Part shown: piece after piece, positions 8,556 through 16,797 of the stretch
Numbering within the stretch: the stretch's first letter is position 1
How the letters are laid out: each line of letters starts with the position of its first letter
NCBI GenBank assembly: GCA_913776825.1
Contig: CAJYPV010000026.1
Coordinates: forward strand, 186,001-250,000
Length of the DNA stretch: 64,000 bases
DNA from: Burkholderiaceae bacterium
GTDB taxonomy: Bacteria; Pseudomonadota; Gammaproteobacteria; Burkholderiales; Burkholderiaceae_C
Reading direction: 5' to 3'
The notes under the pieces: model-generated
What the model saw: only the letters and a program-made list of their open reading frames with translations
Database searches by the model: none
Told to the model about the DNA's origin: nothing
Position numbers and translations under genes: made by a program

Positions 8556-9428
8556 TCAATTCGGCCGGTAGCGCGGGGTGTCGACCACGACGCCGACGAT
8601 GTCATCGGCCGCCTCATCGGGGAAGGTCGAGTCGCCGCCAAAACTGCTCAGCCGCTCGCCGAGCGTGCTGCCCGCGCGGGGACGGTAGCCGCGAGACCGC
8701 GGTTCCGGAGCGGTCGATCCGAGGCTGGACTCGGGCGCATGTGCGGATGGGGTCTCACCCGGTGGACCGAAGGGATCGAGGCGGCTATCCGGCGCGAAGA
8801 ATGAATCGCTGAACACGGGGGACTCGTTCCACAGCGTGTTGCGCAGCGGCGTGGAACGGCTGGCCGGCGCCGCGGCGACGGGCGCAGGCACCGGTCGAGC
8901 GGTCGGCGCGCGACGTGCCGGCTGCGGACTGCGTGCGCCCTGGTTGCTGTAGGGCACCAGCAGCTGCAGCTCGGAAGCGCTGGGGAGTTGGTCCGCCGTG
9001 GTGCGCAGATAGCGGATGCGGCAGGCGCTCATGACGGCCTGCTTGATCTCCAGGCTGCGGCTCGACGGCTGGCGAGGGCCGTCCAGGTCGATGGCGGCCA
9101 GCACGCGTCCATTCGGACTGCAAATCGCGAAGTGCACGCTGATGCCGCCCAGCAGTTCATACCAGTAGCGCACTTCCTTGGCTTCGGTGGGCTGGCAGAA
9201 GCGCACCAGCGGCAGCTTGCACATCACCAGGTGATGCGGCAGTGCTTCGCGCAGCAGGCGGAAGACGCGGCGCTCGTCGGCACTGAACACCGGCCGAGCG
9301 GCCAGCGACCATTGGGTCGGCAACGGCTTGCGACGACGGCGCCGGCCGCGCGTGACCATCACCGCAGTCATGGCCATGACCACCAGTCCCGACAGTCCCG
9401 CGATGATCCACGGCAGGTAGTTCTGCAT
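8556..9428 (-). CDS. Membrane-anchored DUF2726-type protein
   Basis: 290-residue protein from ATG 9428 (MQNYLPWIIAGLSGLVVMAM). One N-terminal membrane segment (about residues 7-25) is followed by a basic stop-transfer RGRRRRRK. The middle (about 40-140) has features of DUF2726: FSADERRVFRLLREALP, VMCKLPLVRFC, and VLAAIDLDGPRQ followed by K-QAVMSACRI. The last 130 residues are Pro/Ala/Ser-rich and look disordered. DUF2726 is distantly related to restriction-endonuclease-like folds in some proteins, but no function is established for this one. The start was trimmed to the residue just before the membrane helix. Confidence 0.7.
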   Translation of the reverse strand: MQNYLPWIIAGLSGLVVMAMTAVMVTRGRRRRRKPLPTQWSLAARPVFSADERRVFRLLREALPHHLVMCKLPLVRFCQPTEAKEVRYWYELLGGISVHFAICSPNGRVLAAIDLDGPRQPSSRSLEIKQAVMSACRIRYLRTTADQLPSASELQLLVPYSNQGARSPQPARRAPTARPVPAPVAAAPASRSTPLRNTLWNESPVFSDSFFAPDSRLDPFGPPGETPSAHAPESSLGSTAPEPRSRGYRPRAGSTLGERLSSFGGDSTFPDEAADDIVGVVVDTPRYRPN

Positions 9429-9696
9429 GGTCCCAGGCAACAAAAAGGTGAGGGCGTACGGTGCAGCCCCACTGTTTAGGCGACCCGTGACGAATCGCAC
9501 GGTCGGACGGCCCCGTGCCTGAATCCGCGCGAATGTAGCGGAAAGGCGTTACAAAATGCTACTGCGACACCCCCTGAAACAGGTGGTCGTGCAGTTCATT
9601 GACACCGTTCTGTCGCGCGGCGGCGACCCGAATCATGGCAATCCAGGTGCCGAGGTCGTCGCGCTGCGAGGTGCAGGTCTTCGGCAGATCAGCGCT

Positions 9697-10413
9697 CTAT
9701 TGCTTGGCGGCTTTGCCGCCCTTGCCGTCGTAGTTCGATTTCACCTCGGCCACGCCATCCAGGATGCTGCCGAGCGTTCGCATGTGGCGCTTGAACTGGA
9801 AATCCACCTCGGCCATGTGACGGCCGATCGCTTCATCCACATGCGAGGAGACGGAATCCGGCGGCAGACGCAGCCAGGCTTCCGATTCGCTGCCGTCGCG
9901 CTCGACCTTCGCGCCGGCCTTGCGGGCAATGGCCAGCATCGGCGCGTTTTCGCTGAGGGCGTGAATGAAGAGGGTGTCGATGCCGCGATTGCGTGCATGC
10001 AGAGCGGCGCGCTCGAAGAGCCGGGCGCCAAAGCCGCGACCGCGGGCGGTGGGCACCACCGAGACACCGAATTCCGCCATCGCCGGACGCCCCTTGATCT
10101 GCGGTGCCGGCGCATAGGCCAGGTGCGCGACGGCGATCAGCTCCAGGCGGCGATTGAAGATTCCGAGCACCTCATCGCGGCCGAAGTCCAGGCCGTTGAC
10201 GTACTTCAAGATCTGCTCGTCACTGGCCGGGTAGCCAAACCGCAGGTAGCGGTCGCGCTCACCCAAAGCCAGCAGATGCTGCCCGATGCGTCGGCGGTGG
10301 CGCTTGCCCAACGGGCGGATCGGCACCCAGCCGGTCCAGCGCGCGAGCAGACGGCTGGGATGCCAGGCGCTGTCGCTGGGGTCGTCGGGCGTGGGGGCGG
10401 CTGGAGTGGTCAT
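9697..10413 (-). CDS. GNAT family N-acetyltransferase
   Basis: 238-residue protein whose centre (about 35-180) fits the GNAT fold. The acetyl-CoA loop is VVPTARGRGFGARLFERAALHARNRG, an R-G-x-G-x-G/A pattern. It is followed by IDTLFIHALSENAPMLAIARKAGAKVERDG, the usual beta-5/alpha-4 region. A 35-residue N-terminal tail and a Lys/Gly-rich C-terminus flank the domain. The substrate cannot be deduced. About 270 bp separate it from the DUF2726 gene; nothing else is recognisable there. Confidence 0.85.
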   Translation of the reverse strand: MTTPAAPTPDDPSDSAWHPSRLLARWTGWVPIRPLGKRHRRRIGQHLLALGERDRYLRFGYPASDEQILKYVNGLDFGRDEVLGIFNRRLELIAVAHLAYAPAPQIKGRPAMAEFGVSVVPTARGRGFGARLFERAALHARNRGIDTLFIHALSENAPMLAIARKAGAKVERDGSESEAWLRLPPDSVSSHVDEAIGRHMAEVDFQFKRHMRTLGSILDGVAEVKSNYDGKGGKAAKQ

Positions 10414-10586
10414 CGTGGGACGACGTCACGCGAGGTGTACGTAGTAACCCTGATCGTACCGATCTGCGGCGAATCGGCTAGAGGGTAAACCGCTGAAATT
10501 GCAACGATCGGGTCGATCGCCTGTGCTTCGACATGACTTCCTGACGAGATCGCGCCTGGATAGGCCGTTCCGGCGCATGAACCCAT

Positions 10587-10615
10587 TTGGATTTCCCGGT
10601 GCTTGCTGCTAGACT
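10587..10615 (+). promoter_or_regulatory. Promoter of the rplM-rpsI operon
   Basis: A -35 box TTGGAT (10587-10592) and -10 box TAGACT (10610-10615) have the optimal 17-bp spacing. Transcription would start near 10622 and leave a 5' leader of about 180 nt before rplM. The leader contains a small hairpin, GCCGC (10665-10669) with GCGGC (10679-10683). In the 388-bp stretch 10414-10801 this promoter and leader are all I can identify. Confidence 0.6.
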
Positions 10616-10801
10616 CGCGGGCTTTCCTGGTTCCATGGCTACTGGGAATGCACCGACGCGAGAGGCCGCAACGACTAAGCGGCACCGAACGTGGTGAGCG
10701 GCAAGCACTGCACGGCGGAATGAATTGCACCGGACACCCGGCCGCGATGGAGTTGCCGAGCGGCGTGAACAGCCCGATCAGCCTGTATTTGAAAGAATCT
10801 C

Positions 10802-11230
10802 ATGAAGACCTTCAGCGCCAAGCCGGCCGAAGTGACGCACGAGTGGTTTGTGATTGACGCCACCGACAAGGTGCTCGGACGTGTTGCCAGCGAAGTGGCA
10901 CTCCGTTTGCGCGGCAAGCACAAGGCCATCTACACGCCTCACGTCGACACCGGTGATTTCATCGTCATCATCAACGCCGAAAAGCTGCGTGTCACTGGCA
11001 ACAAGGCCACGGACAAGGTGTATTACCGTCACTCGGGTTTCCCGGGCGGCATCTACGCCACCAAGTTCAAGGACATGCAAGCCAAGCATCCGGGCCGCGC
11101 CCTGGAGAAGGCCGTCAAGGGCATGCTGCCCAAGGGTCCGCTGGGCTACGCGATGATCAAGAAGCTGAAGGTGTATGCGGGCGACACGCATCCGCACACC
11201 GCCCAGCAGCCCAAGGCGCTGGAAATCTAA
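10802..11230 (+). CDS. rplM: 50S ribosomal protein L13
   Basis: 142 residues, the same length as E. coli L13. It starts [20 protein letters not shown] and shows the family signatures [47 protein letters not shown] and [10 protein letters not shown], ending with [14 protein letters not shown]. First gene of the two-gene rplM-rpsI operon. The stop is followed at once by the rpsI ribosome-binding site. In E. coli, L13 represses its own operon through the mRNA leader; the long leader here leaves that possible. Confidence 0.98.
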   Translation: MKTFSAKPAEVTHEWFVIDATDKVLGRVASEVALRLRGKHKAIYTPHVDTGDFIVIINAEKLRVTGNKATDKVYYRHSGFPGGIYATKFKDMQAKHPGRALEKAVKGMLPKGPLGYAMIKKLKVYAGDTHPHTAQQPKALEI

Positions 11231-11239
11231 GGAGCGGTG

Positions 11240-11632
11240 ATGATCGGAAACTGGAACTACGGTACCGGCCGTCGCAAGTCGTCGGTGGCTCGCGTCTTCA
11301 TCAAGAAGGGCACGGGTCAAATCACGGTCAATGGCCGTACCATCGAGCAGTACTTCGGCCGTCAGACCTCGATCATGATTGCTCGTCAGCCCCTGCTGCT
11401 GACGAACAACGGCGAGGCCTTCGACATCAAGGTGAACGTGCACGGCGGCGGTGAATCCGGCCAAGCCGGTGCGGTCCGCCTGGGTATCACCCGCGCGCTG
11501 ATCGACTACGACACCGCACTGAAGCCCGAACTGAGCCGCGCTGGCTTCGTCACGCGTGATGCGCGTGAAGTCGAGCGTAAGAAGGTCGGTCTGCACGGCG
11601 CTCGTCGTCGGAAGCAGTTCAGCAAGCGCTGA
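11240..11632 (+). CDS. rpsI: 30S ribosomal protein S9
   Basis: 130 residues starting [20 protein letters not shown] and ending in the conserved basic tail [10 protein letters not shown], whose final Lys-Arg contacts P-site tRNA. The ATG at 11240 is preceded by GGAG (11231-11234); an overlapping GTG at 11237 is in frame but badly spaced. It lies nine bases after rplM. An intrinsic terminator (11687-11717) closes the operon. Confidence 0.98.
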   Translation: MIGNWNYGTGRRKSSVARVFIKKGTGQITVNGRTIEQYFGRQTSIMIARQPLLLTNNGEAFDIKVNVHGGGESGQAGAVRLGITRALIDYDTALKPELSRAGFVTRDAREVERKKVGLHGARRRKQFSKR

Positions 11633-11686
11633 TCGATCGTTGTTCGAGGATTGGATCGTCACGATTCGGTCCTTCGGCAACCCCAC

Positions 11687-11717
11687 AAAAGGCCGCTGGT
11701 TTTTCAGCGGCCTTTTT
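11687..11717 (+). terminator. Intrinsic terminator of rplM-rpsI
   Basis: AAAAGGCCGCTG (11687-11698) pairs with CAGCGGCCTTTTT (11705-11717) around a short T-rich loop. Five T residues end the stem and more follow after one G. It lies 55 bp after the rpsI stop. Confidence 0.9.
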
Positions 11718-11915
11718 GTTTTTGGGGACCGATGGCGCAGCGTTGAAGGCGTTGCCTCGGCGCCGCAGATGCGCGTTCATCGCCAGATCATGTGGCTGCA
11801 TTGACGATAGGGGCTTGTCGACCGCGACCGCTGGCGACCCCTGCCTTTGCCATAATACGAACCATCATTACCGGATACACCGGGCTTTTCCGGACCGTTC
11901 CATCAGGAATCCAGC

Positions 11916-12293
11916 ATGAGCACTGCAGTTCTCGAATCCCAAACCACCGACGTCGGCGGCATGCCTGCGCCTCTGGTGTTCACCGACAGCGCCGCCGAGA
12001 AGGTGCGCGATCTGGTGATCGAGGAAGGCAATCCCGACCTGAAGCTGCGCGTGTTCGTGCAAGGCGGCGGTTGCTCCGGCTTCCAGTACGGCTTCACCTT
12101 CGACGAAGCGGTGAATGATGACGACACGCAGATGACCAAGAATGGCGTCACCCTGCTGATCGACGCCATGAGCCTGCAGTACCTCACCGGTGCCGAGATC
12201 GACTACAAGGAAGACCTGCAAGGCGCGCAGTTCGTGATCAAGAATCCGAATGCGCAAACCACCTGCGGGTGCGGATCGAGCTTCTCGGTCTGA
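11916..12293 (+). CDS. erpA: Iron-sulfur cluster insertion protein ErpA
   Basis: 125-residue A-type carrier that delivers Fe-S clusters to apoproteins such as IspG/IspH. The three cluster cysteines are present: C53 in [11 protein letters not shown], and C117 and C119 in the C-terminal [11 protein letters not shown]. The start [15 protein letters not shown] at 11916 gives a short variable N-terminus as usual. A CATAAT -10-like box (11851-11856) lies upstream with no good -35. A terminator follows directly. The neighbourhood erpA, anmK, M23 peptidase, tyrS recurs in beta- and gammaproteobacteria. Confidence 0.96.
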   Translation: MSTAVLESQTTDVGGMPAPLVFTDSAAEKVRDLVIEEGNPDLKLRVFVQGGGCSGFQYGFTFDEAVNDDDTQMTKNGVTLLIDAMSLQYLTGAEIDYKEDLQGAQFVIKNPNAQTTCGCGSSFSV

Positions 12294-12312
12294 CGCGACC
12301 GGCCTCTCCAGG

Positions 12313-12336
12313 AAACCGCCTTCGGGCGGTTTTTTT
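12313..12336 (+). terminator. Intrinsic terminator of erpA
   Basis: AAACCGCC (12313-12320), a TTCG tetraloop, then GGCGG (12325-12329) running into seven T residues. It sits 20 bp after the erpA stop and before the convergent anmK end. Confidence 0.92.
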
Positions 12337-12412
12337 GTTGCGTGTGTCGACGGATGAATGGCAGCGTCGACCGAAGCGCTGCGGTCATCGCGGCCGAAGA
12401 ACCGCGCGAGCC

Positions 12413-13534
12413 TCAGGCTGGCGTGTAGCTGCCGAGAATGCGCAGGCCGGTGGCACCGGTCGCCGCCGGCAGATTGCCGGCTAGATGCCGCACATGCCGC
12501 ATCGCCAGCCAGGCGAAGGCGGCGCCTTCCACCTGCATCGGGGGCAAGCCTTGCGCATCGGTCGTGTCGACCGCCAGGCGCGGCAGCAGCGCCTGCAGGC
12601 GTTGCATCAGTTGGGTGTTGAAGGCACCGCCACCGCAGACCAACAAGCGAGTCCACTGACCCTGCGCGAATTGCAGCAGGCTCTGGACGATCGCCCGCGC
12701 AGTCAGTTCCAGCAGCGTCGCCTGGACGTCCACCGGCGCCACGTTCGGCGCATGAATCATCAGGTGCGCGTCCAGCCACTGCAGGTCGAACAGATCGCGA
12801 CCCGTGCTGCGGGGCGGCGCCGCATGAAAGAACGGCTCTCTCAGCAGCGCCGACAGCAGGTTCTGCTGCACCGTGCCCTGCGCGGCCCATTGCCCGCCGT
12901 GGTCGTAGGCCTGGCCCAGGTGGCGCTGGATCCAGCCATCCATCAGGCAATTGCCGGGACCGCAATCGAAGCCGCTGCTGCGGCCATCGGCCCACAACAG
13001 GCTGATGTTGCTGATGCCGCCGACGTTGAGCACCGCCAGATCCTGCGCATCGTCGCCGAGGACCGCCCGGTGGAACGCAGGGACCAGCGGCGCGCCCTGG
13101 CCGCCTGCGGCCACGTCCCGACTGCGGAAATCGTGCACCACGGCGATGCCGGACAGCTCCGCCAGCAGTGCCGCATTGAGCAACTGCACGGTGTAGCCGG
13201 TGCCGTCGAACTCCCCCGGCCGATGGCGGACGGTTTGTCCATGCGCGCCCAGAGCGCGGATCTCATTCGGTGACAACCGCTGCGACATCAGCAGTGCGCG
13301 GCATGCCTGCGCATAGCAGCGCGCCATCGCGTTGGCGGCCAGCGCCACGCGATGCAGCTCATTGTCGGAAGCCTGATTCAGCGCCAGCAACTCGGTGCGC
13401 AGCTGGGTGGCGAAGCCTTGATGCTCATGCGCCAACACGCGCAGCCGGCCTTGCGAATCGGCGCGGGCCAGGACGGCGTCCACGCCATCCAGAGACGTGC
13501 CGGACATCAGTCCAATGAAGAGGTCTGCGCTCAT
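12413..13534 (-). CDS. anmK: Anhydro-N-acetylmuramic acid kinase
   Basis: 373-residue ASKHA-fold kinase that opens and phosphorylates 1,6-anhydroMurNAc to MurNAc-6-phosphate during peptidoglycan recycling. Motifs: N-terminal MSGTSLDGVDAVLA (phosphate-binding loop 1), GAHGQTVRHRPG, VHDFRSRDVAAGGQGAPLVP, NVGGISNIS, FDCGPGNCLMD and LVCGGGAFNTQLM. E. coli AnmK is 369 residues. It is probably read after the upstream M23 endopeptidase gene on the same strand (gap about 100 bp). The two act on peptidoglycan turnover together. Confidence 0.95.
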   Translation of the reverse strand: MSADLFIGLMSGTSLDGVDAVLARADSQGRLRVLAHEHQGFATQLRTELLALNQASDNELHRVALAANAMARCYAQACRALLMSQRLSPNEIRALGAHGQTVRHRPGEFDGTGYTVQLLNAALLAELSGIAVVHDFRSRDVAAGGQGAPLVPAFHRAVLGDDAQDLAVLNVGGISNISLLWADGRSSGFDCGPGNCLMDGWIQRHLGQAYDHGGQWAAQGTVQQNLLSALLREPFFHAAPPRSTGRDLFDLQWLDAHLMIHAPNVAPVDVQATLLELTARAIVQSLLQFAQGQWTRLLVCGGGAFNTQLMQRLQALLPRLAVDTTDAQGLPPMQVEGAAFAWLAMRHVRHLAGNLPAATGATGLRILGSYTPA

Positions 13535-13631
13535 GCCCGTCGGATGACCGCTGCGCGCGCGCTGGGGTCAGCGCCAGCGTGCAGCGGGAGGTGAAAGCGG
13601 AGAGAGGTGAGGCGGAGGCGTGAATGGCGAT

Positions 13632-15017
13632 TTACTCGCCGCTCACCCCGTTGCCCAGCGAGGCGGCCACGTCGAGTTGGGTCTTCGCCGCAGCGACCTG
13701 CGCCTGGAAGGCCGCGCGAGCGGATGCCGGCAGCGTGACCGCTTCGGAGGCACGCGCGATCACGCGCGGATCCTGCTGCTGGCCATTCACCCGGAATTCA
13801 AAGTGCAGATGCGGACCGGTGGCCCAGCCGGTGGCGCCCACCGCGCCGATCTTCTGGCCCTGGTCGATGCGGGCGCCCTTCTTGACGTCGATGCGGCTCA
13901 AGTGCGCATAGACCGTCGTCCGATTGCCGCTGTGCTTGACGTGAATGACGTTGCCGAAGCCGTTCTGCCAACCGGCGAAATCCACCACGCCATCACCGAC
14001 GCTGCGCACCGCCGTGCCGGTGGGGGCGCCATAGTCGATGCCCTGGTGCTGGCGCCAGGTTTTCATGATCGGATGGAAGCGCATCGCGAAGCCGGAGGTC
14101 ACGCGCGAGAACTCCATCGGGCTGGCCAGGAAGGAGCGACGCTTGTTCTGGCCGTCGAAGGCGTAGTAGCCGCCCTTCGAGGCGCCGCTGTCCTTGAACC
14201 AGACGGATTGGTAGACCTTGCCGCCGTTGACGAATTCGGCCGCCAGCAGGCGTCCGGCGCGTCCGTCCCAGTTGATCGGCTCGCCGTCGGCGGTCAGGGT
14301 TTCGTAGACCACCGAGAAGCGGTCGCCCTTGCGCAGTTCACGGTGGAAGTCGATGTCGCCCGAGAACATGTCCGCCAGCTGCGATGCGATGGCGTCGGGC
14401 ACGTTGGCCTCGTCGGTCGCGGCGAACAGCGAGCTTTGAATGGTGCCGCTGCCCAGGCGGACCTGCGTGTCCAGCGGCACGTTTTCCAGCGACGACACGA
14501 ACTGGTCGCCCTGGCGGGTGATGTTCAGGCGGGTGAAATGCGTCGCTTGCTGGTCCGGGTTTTCTGCCGGGAAGCGCGCCACGATGCGCTGCACCTGGCC
14601 GCTGGCGGTGGCCGTGACCTGCACCCGCTTGCCGATGCGGCCTTGCAGGATGCGCTTGGCCGTGTCATCGGTGCGCAGGAATTTGGAGGCCAGCGGATCG
14701 AAGGCGCCCATGCGCTTGAGCAGCGAGTCGGCGGTGTCGGCGGCGCGGGTGGTGTCGCTGCGCGACAGGCCGGGATCGAAGGCGGCGAGCTCGGAGAGCT
14801 GCTCATCCAGGGACTGAAGCGCGATCGATTCCGTGATCTGGCGCTGCGGGAGATCGGCGGCGTCCGGGGCCATCGGGGCGATACCGAAGGCGGTCACTGC
14901 GAAGCCACCGAGCACGCCCACCACCGTGCCGGTGAGGGCGCGTGGATGACGGGCGGCGAAAGATTCGGCACGAGCCAGCGAGCGCTGCACGCGCTTCCAT
15001 TCCTCAGTCCAGTTCAT
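13632..15017 (-). CDS. M23 family murein endopeptidase (MepM-like)
   Basis: 461-residue peptidoglycan DD-endopeptidase. One N-terminal membrane anchor (about residues 27-48, ALTGTVVGVLGGFAVTAFGI) places it in the periplasm. The middle contains an OapA/LysM-like region ending IDFHRELRKGDRFSVVYE. The LytM domain near the C-terminus has both zinc motifs, HQGIDY (HxxxD) and GPHLHFEF (HxH), so it should be active. ATG 15017 is chosen over the GTG at 15020. The order anmK-mepM-like-tyrS with tyrS divergent is conserved in many proteobacteria. Confidence 0.9.
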   Translation of the reverse strand: MNWTEEWKRVQRSLARAESFAARHPRALTGTVVGVLGGFAVTAFGIAPMAPDAADLPQRQITESIALQSLDEQLSELAAFDPGLSRSDTTRAADTADSLLKRMGAFDPLASKFLRTDDTAKRILQGRIGKRVQVTATASGQVQRIVARFPAENPDQQATHFTRLNITRQGDQFVSSLENVPLDTQVRLGSGTIQSSLFAATDEANVPDAIASQLADMFSGDIDFHRELRKGDRFSVVYETLTADGEPINWDGRAGRLLAAEFVNGGKVYQSVWFKDSGASKGGYYAFDGQNKRRSFLASPMEFSRVTSGFAMRFHPIMKTWRQHQGIDYGAPTGTAVRSVGDGVVDFAGWQNGFGNVIHVKHSGNRTTVYAHLSRIDVKKGARIDQGQKIGAVGATGWATGPHLHFEFRVNGQQQDPRVIARASEAVTLPASARAAFQAQVAAAKTQLDVAASLGNGVSGE

Positions 15018-15369
15018 CACGCGCTAAAAATCCTGCTGACGTTGGAGGGCCAGGTCGACCGCTGATCCAGGATCAGCGACCACGGAGGCTTGCGAAAAAC
15101 GGTCGGTACCGCGGGCTGTCGTGGCGAGCCATCCGGGTGGCGGGTGCTGCGGTGCCACGCGAGGGGAAGTCACTTCCCGCCGCTGCGGCGGCGAGCAGGC
15201 CTCCACTAGAATCGACAGCCTTTGCCGGTGGTGGTCAGGAACGACTTTTGCCCTGTCCGCCACCCTCAAAAACAGGCGTCAGTATAGCGGCGGGCCCGGG
15301 TTGGCAACGTCAAGAAAACCCGCTAAATCAAGACTTTACGTAAGCCCTGTGCGGGCTCTGTAGCAAAAC
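15018..15369. promoter_or_regulatory. Divergent intergenic region mepM-like / tyrS
   Basis: About 350 bp without a gene. Both flanking genes start here, so both promoters should be inside. The only structure I can name is a small hairpin, AGCCC (15343-15347) with GGGCT (15353-15357), just before tyrS, with an alternative pairing of CCCGC (about 15319-15323) to GCGGG. No T-box or other riboswitch signature is seen. Confidence 0.35.
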
Positions 15370-16614
15370 ATGACCGAATCCCGACCCTCGTCCGCCACGC
15401 CCGAATTCCCGGTCACCGACCGCGTCCAGCATGCCCTGGCCCAGTCCCTGCGGGGCTGCGAGGAACTTTTGCCGCAGGATGAATGGCTGAAGAAGCTGGT
15501 CCGATCGGAAGCCACCGGCGTGCCGTTGCGCATCAAGCTGGGCCTGGACCCGACGGCGCCGGACATCCACATCGGCCACACCGTGGTGCTCAACAAGATG
15601 CGCCAGCTGCAGGATCTGGGGCACCAGGTGATCTTCCTGATCGGCGACTTCACCTCGATGATCGGCGACCCGTCCGGCCGCAATGCGACCCGGCCACCGC
15701 TGACGCCCGAGCAGATCAAGCACAACGCCGAGACCTATTACAAGCAGGCCAGCCTGGTGCTGGACCCGGCTCGGACCGAGATTCGTTACAACAGCGAATG
15801 GAGCGATCCGCTCGGCGCGCGCGGCATGATCCAGCTGGCCGCCAAGTACACCGTGGCGCGGATGATGGAGCGCGACGACTTCACCAAGCGCTTCGCCGCC
15901 GGCACGCCGATCTCGGTGCATGAGTTCCTCTACCCGCTGATGCAGGGCTACGACTCGGTCGCGCTGAAGTCCGACCTCGAGCTGGGCGGCACCGACCAGA
16001 AGTTCAACCTGCTGATGGGCCGCCATCTGCAGGCGGAATACGGTCAGGAGCCGCAGTGCATCCTGACCATGCCGCTGCTGGAGGGTCTGGACGGCGTCGA
16101 GAAGATGTCCAAGTCCAAGAACAACTATGTGGGCATCACCGAGCCGGCCAACAGCATGTTCGCCAAGATCCTGTCGATCAGCGACGTGCAGATGTGGAAG
16201 TGGTTCGATCTGCTGAGCTTCCGCTCGATCGACGAGATCGCCGCGCTCAAGCGCGAGGTGGAGGGCGGACGCAATCCGAAGGAAGCCAAGGTGATGCTGG
16301 CCAAGGAAATCACCACCCGCTTCCACAGCGCGCAAGCCGCCGACGATGCCGAGGCCGATTTCAACAACCGCGCCAAGGGCGGCATCCCCGACGAAATCCC
16401 GGAGCTGAGCCTGACCGGCGCTCCGGTGGCCATCGGCGCGCTGCTGAAGCAGGCCGGCCTGGTCGCGAGCGCGAGCGAGGGCGGCCGGATGGTCGAACAG
16501 GGCGGCGTGAAGATCGACGGCACGCTCATCAGCGACAAGGGATTGAAGGTCAACGCCGGCACCATGGTGCTGCAGGTGGGCAAGCGCAAGTTCGCGCGTG
16601 TGACGCTGAGCTGA
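15370..16614 (+). CDS. tyrS: Tyrosyl-tRNA synthetase
   Basis: 414-residue class I aminoacyl-tRNA synthetase. HIGH at residues 67-70 (PDIHIGHTVVLNKM) and KMSKS at 245-249 are intact. The C-terminal S4-like RNA-binding domain (about 350-414) contains GGRMVEQGGVKIDG. This is the long C-terminal-S4 (TyrRZ-like) form typical of many proteobacteria. The start MTESRPSSATPEFPVTDRV at 15370 is the first ATG after the leader hairpin. A strong terminator follows. Confidence 0.97.
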   Translation: MTESRPSSATPEFPVTDRVQHALAQSLRGCEELLPQDEWLKKLVRSEATGVPLRIKLGLDPTAPDIHIGHTVVLNKMRQLQDLGHQVIFLIGDFTSMIGDPSGRNATRPPLTPEQIKHNAETYYKQASLVLDPARTEIRYNSEWSDPLGARGMIQLAAKYTVARMMERDDFTKRFAAGTPISVHEFLYPLMQGYDSVALKSDLELGGTDQKFNLLMGRHLQAEYGQEPQCILTMPLLEGLDGVEKMSKSKNNYVGITEPANSMFAKILSISDVQMWKWFDLLSFRSIDEIAALKREVEGGRNPKEAKVMLAKEITTRFHSAQAADDAEADFNNRAKGGIPDEIPELSLTGAPVAIGALLKQAGLVASASEGGRMVEQGGVKIDGTLISDKGLKVNAGTMVLQVGKRKFARVTLS

Positions 16615-16675
16615 GTCGCGGTGATCTGATCTGAGCAGATCGGACGGCGCAGCCGCCGCGCCGGCGGAAACGAAA

Positions 16676-16705
16676 AAAGGGAGGCCAATGGCCTCCCTTT
16701 GTTTT
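16676..16705 (+). terminator. Intrinsic terminator of tyrS
   Basis: AAAGGGAGGCC (16676-16686), loop AAT, GGCCTCCCTTT (16690-16700), then GTTTTG. Eleven perfect pairs. The A run on the left would also give a T tract on the minus strand, so it could act in both directions; the next minus-strand gene (tricorn homolog) ends 98 bp to the right. Confidence 0.88.
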
Positions 16706-16797
16706 GCGCTCGCCGACAGGTGGACACGCCGACACGCCGACACGCCCAATCAGCCGTGAGACAGCGCCCCGCGCCGCCCCACCGCTGATCCCCGCGT

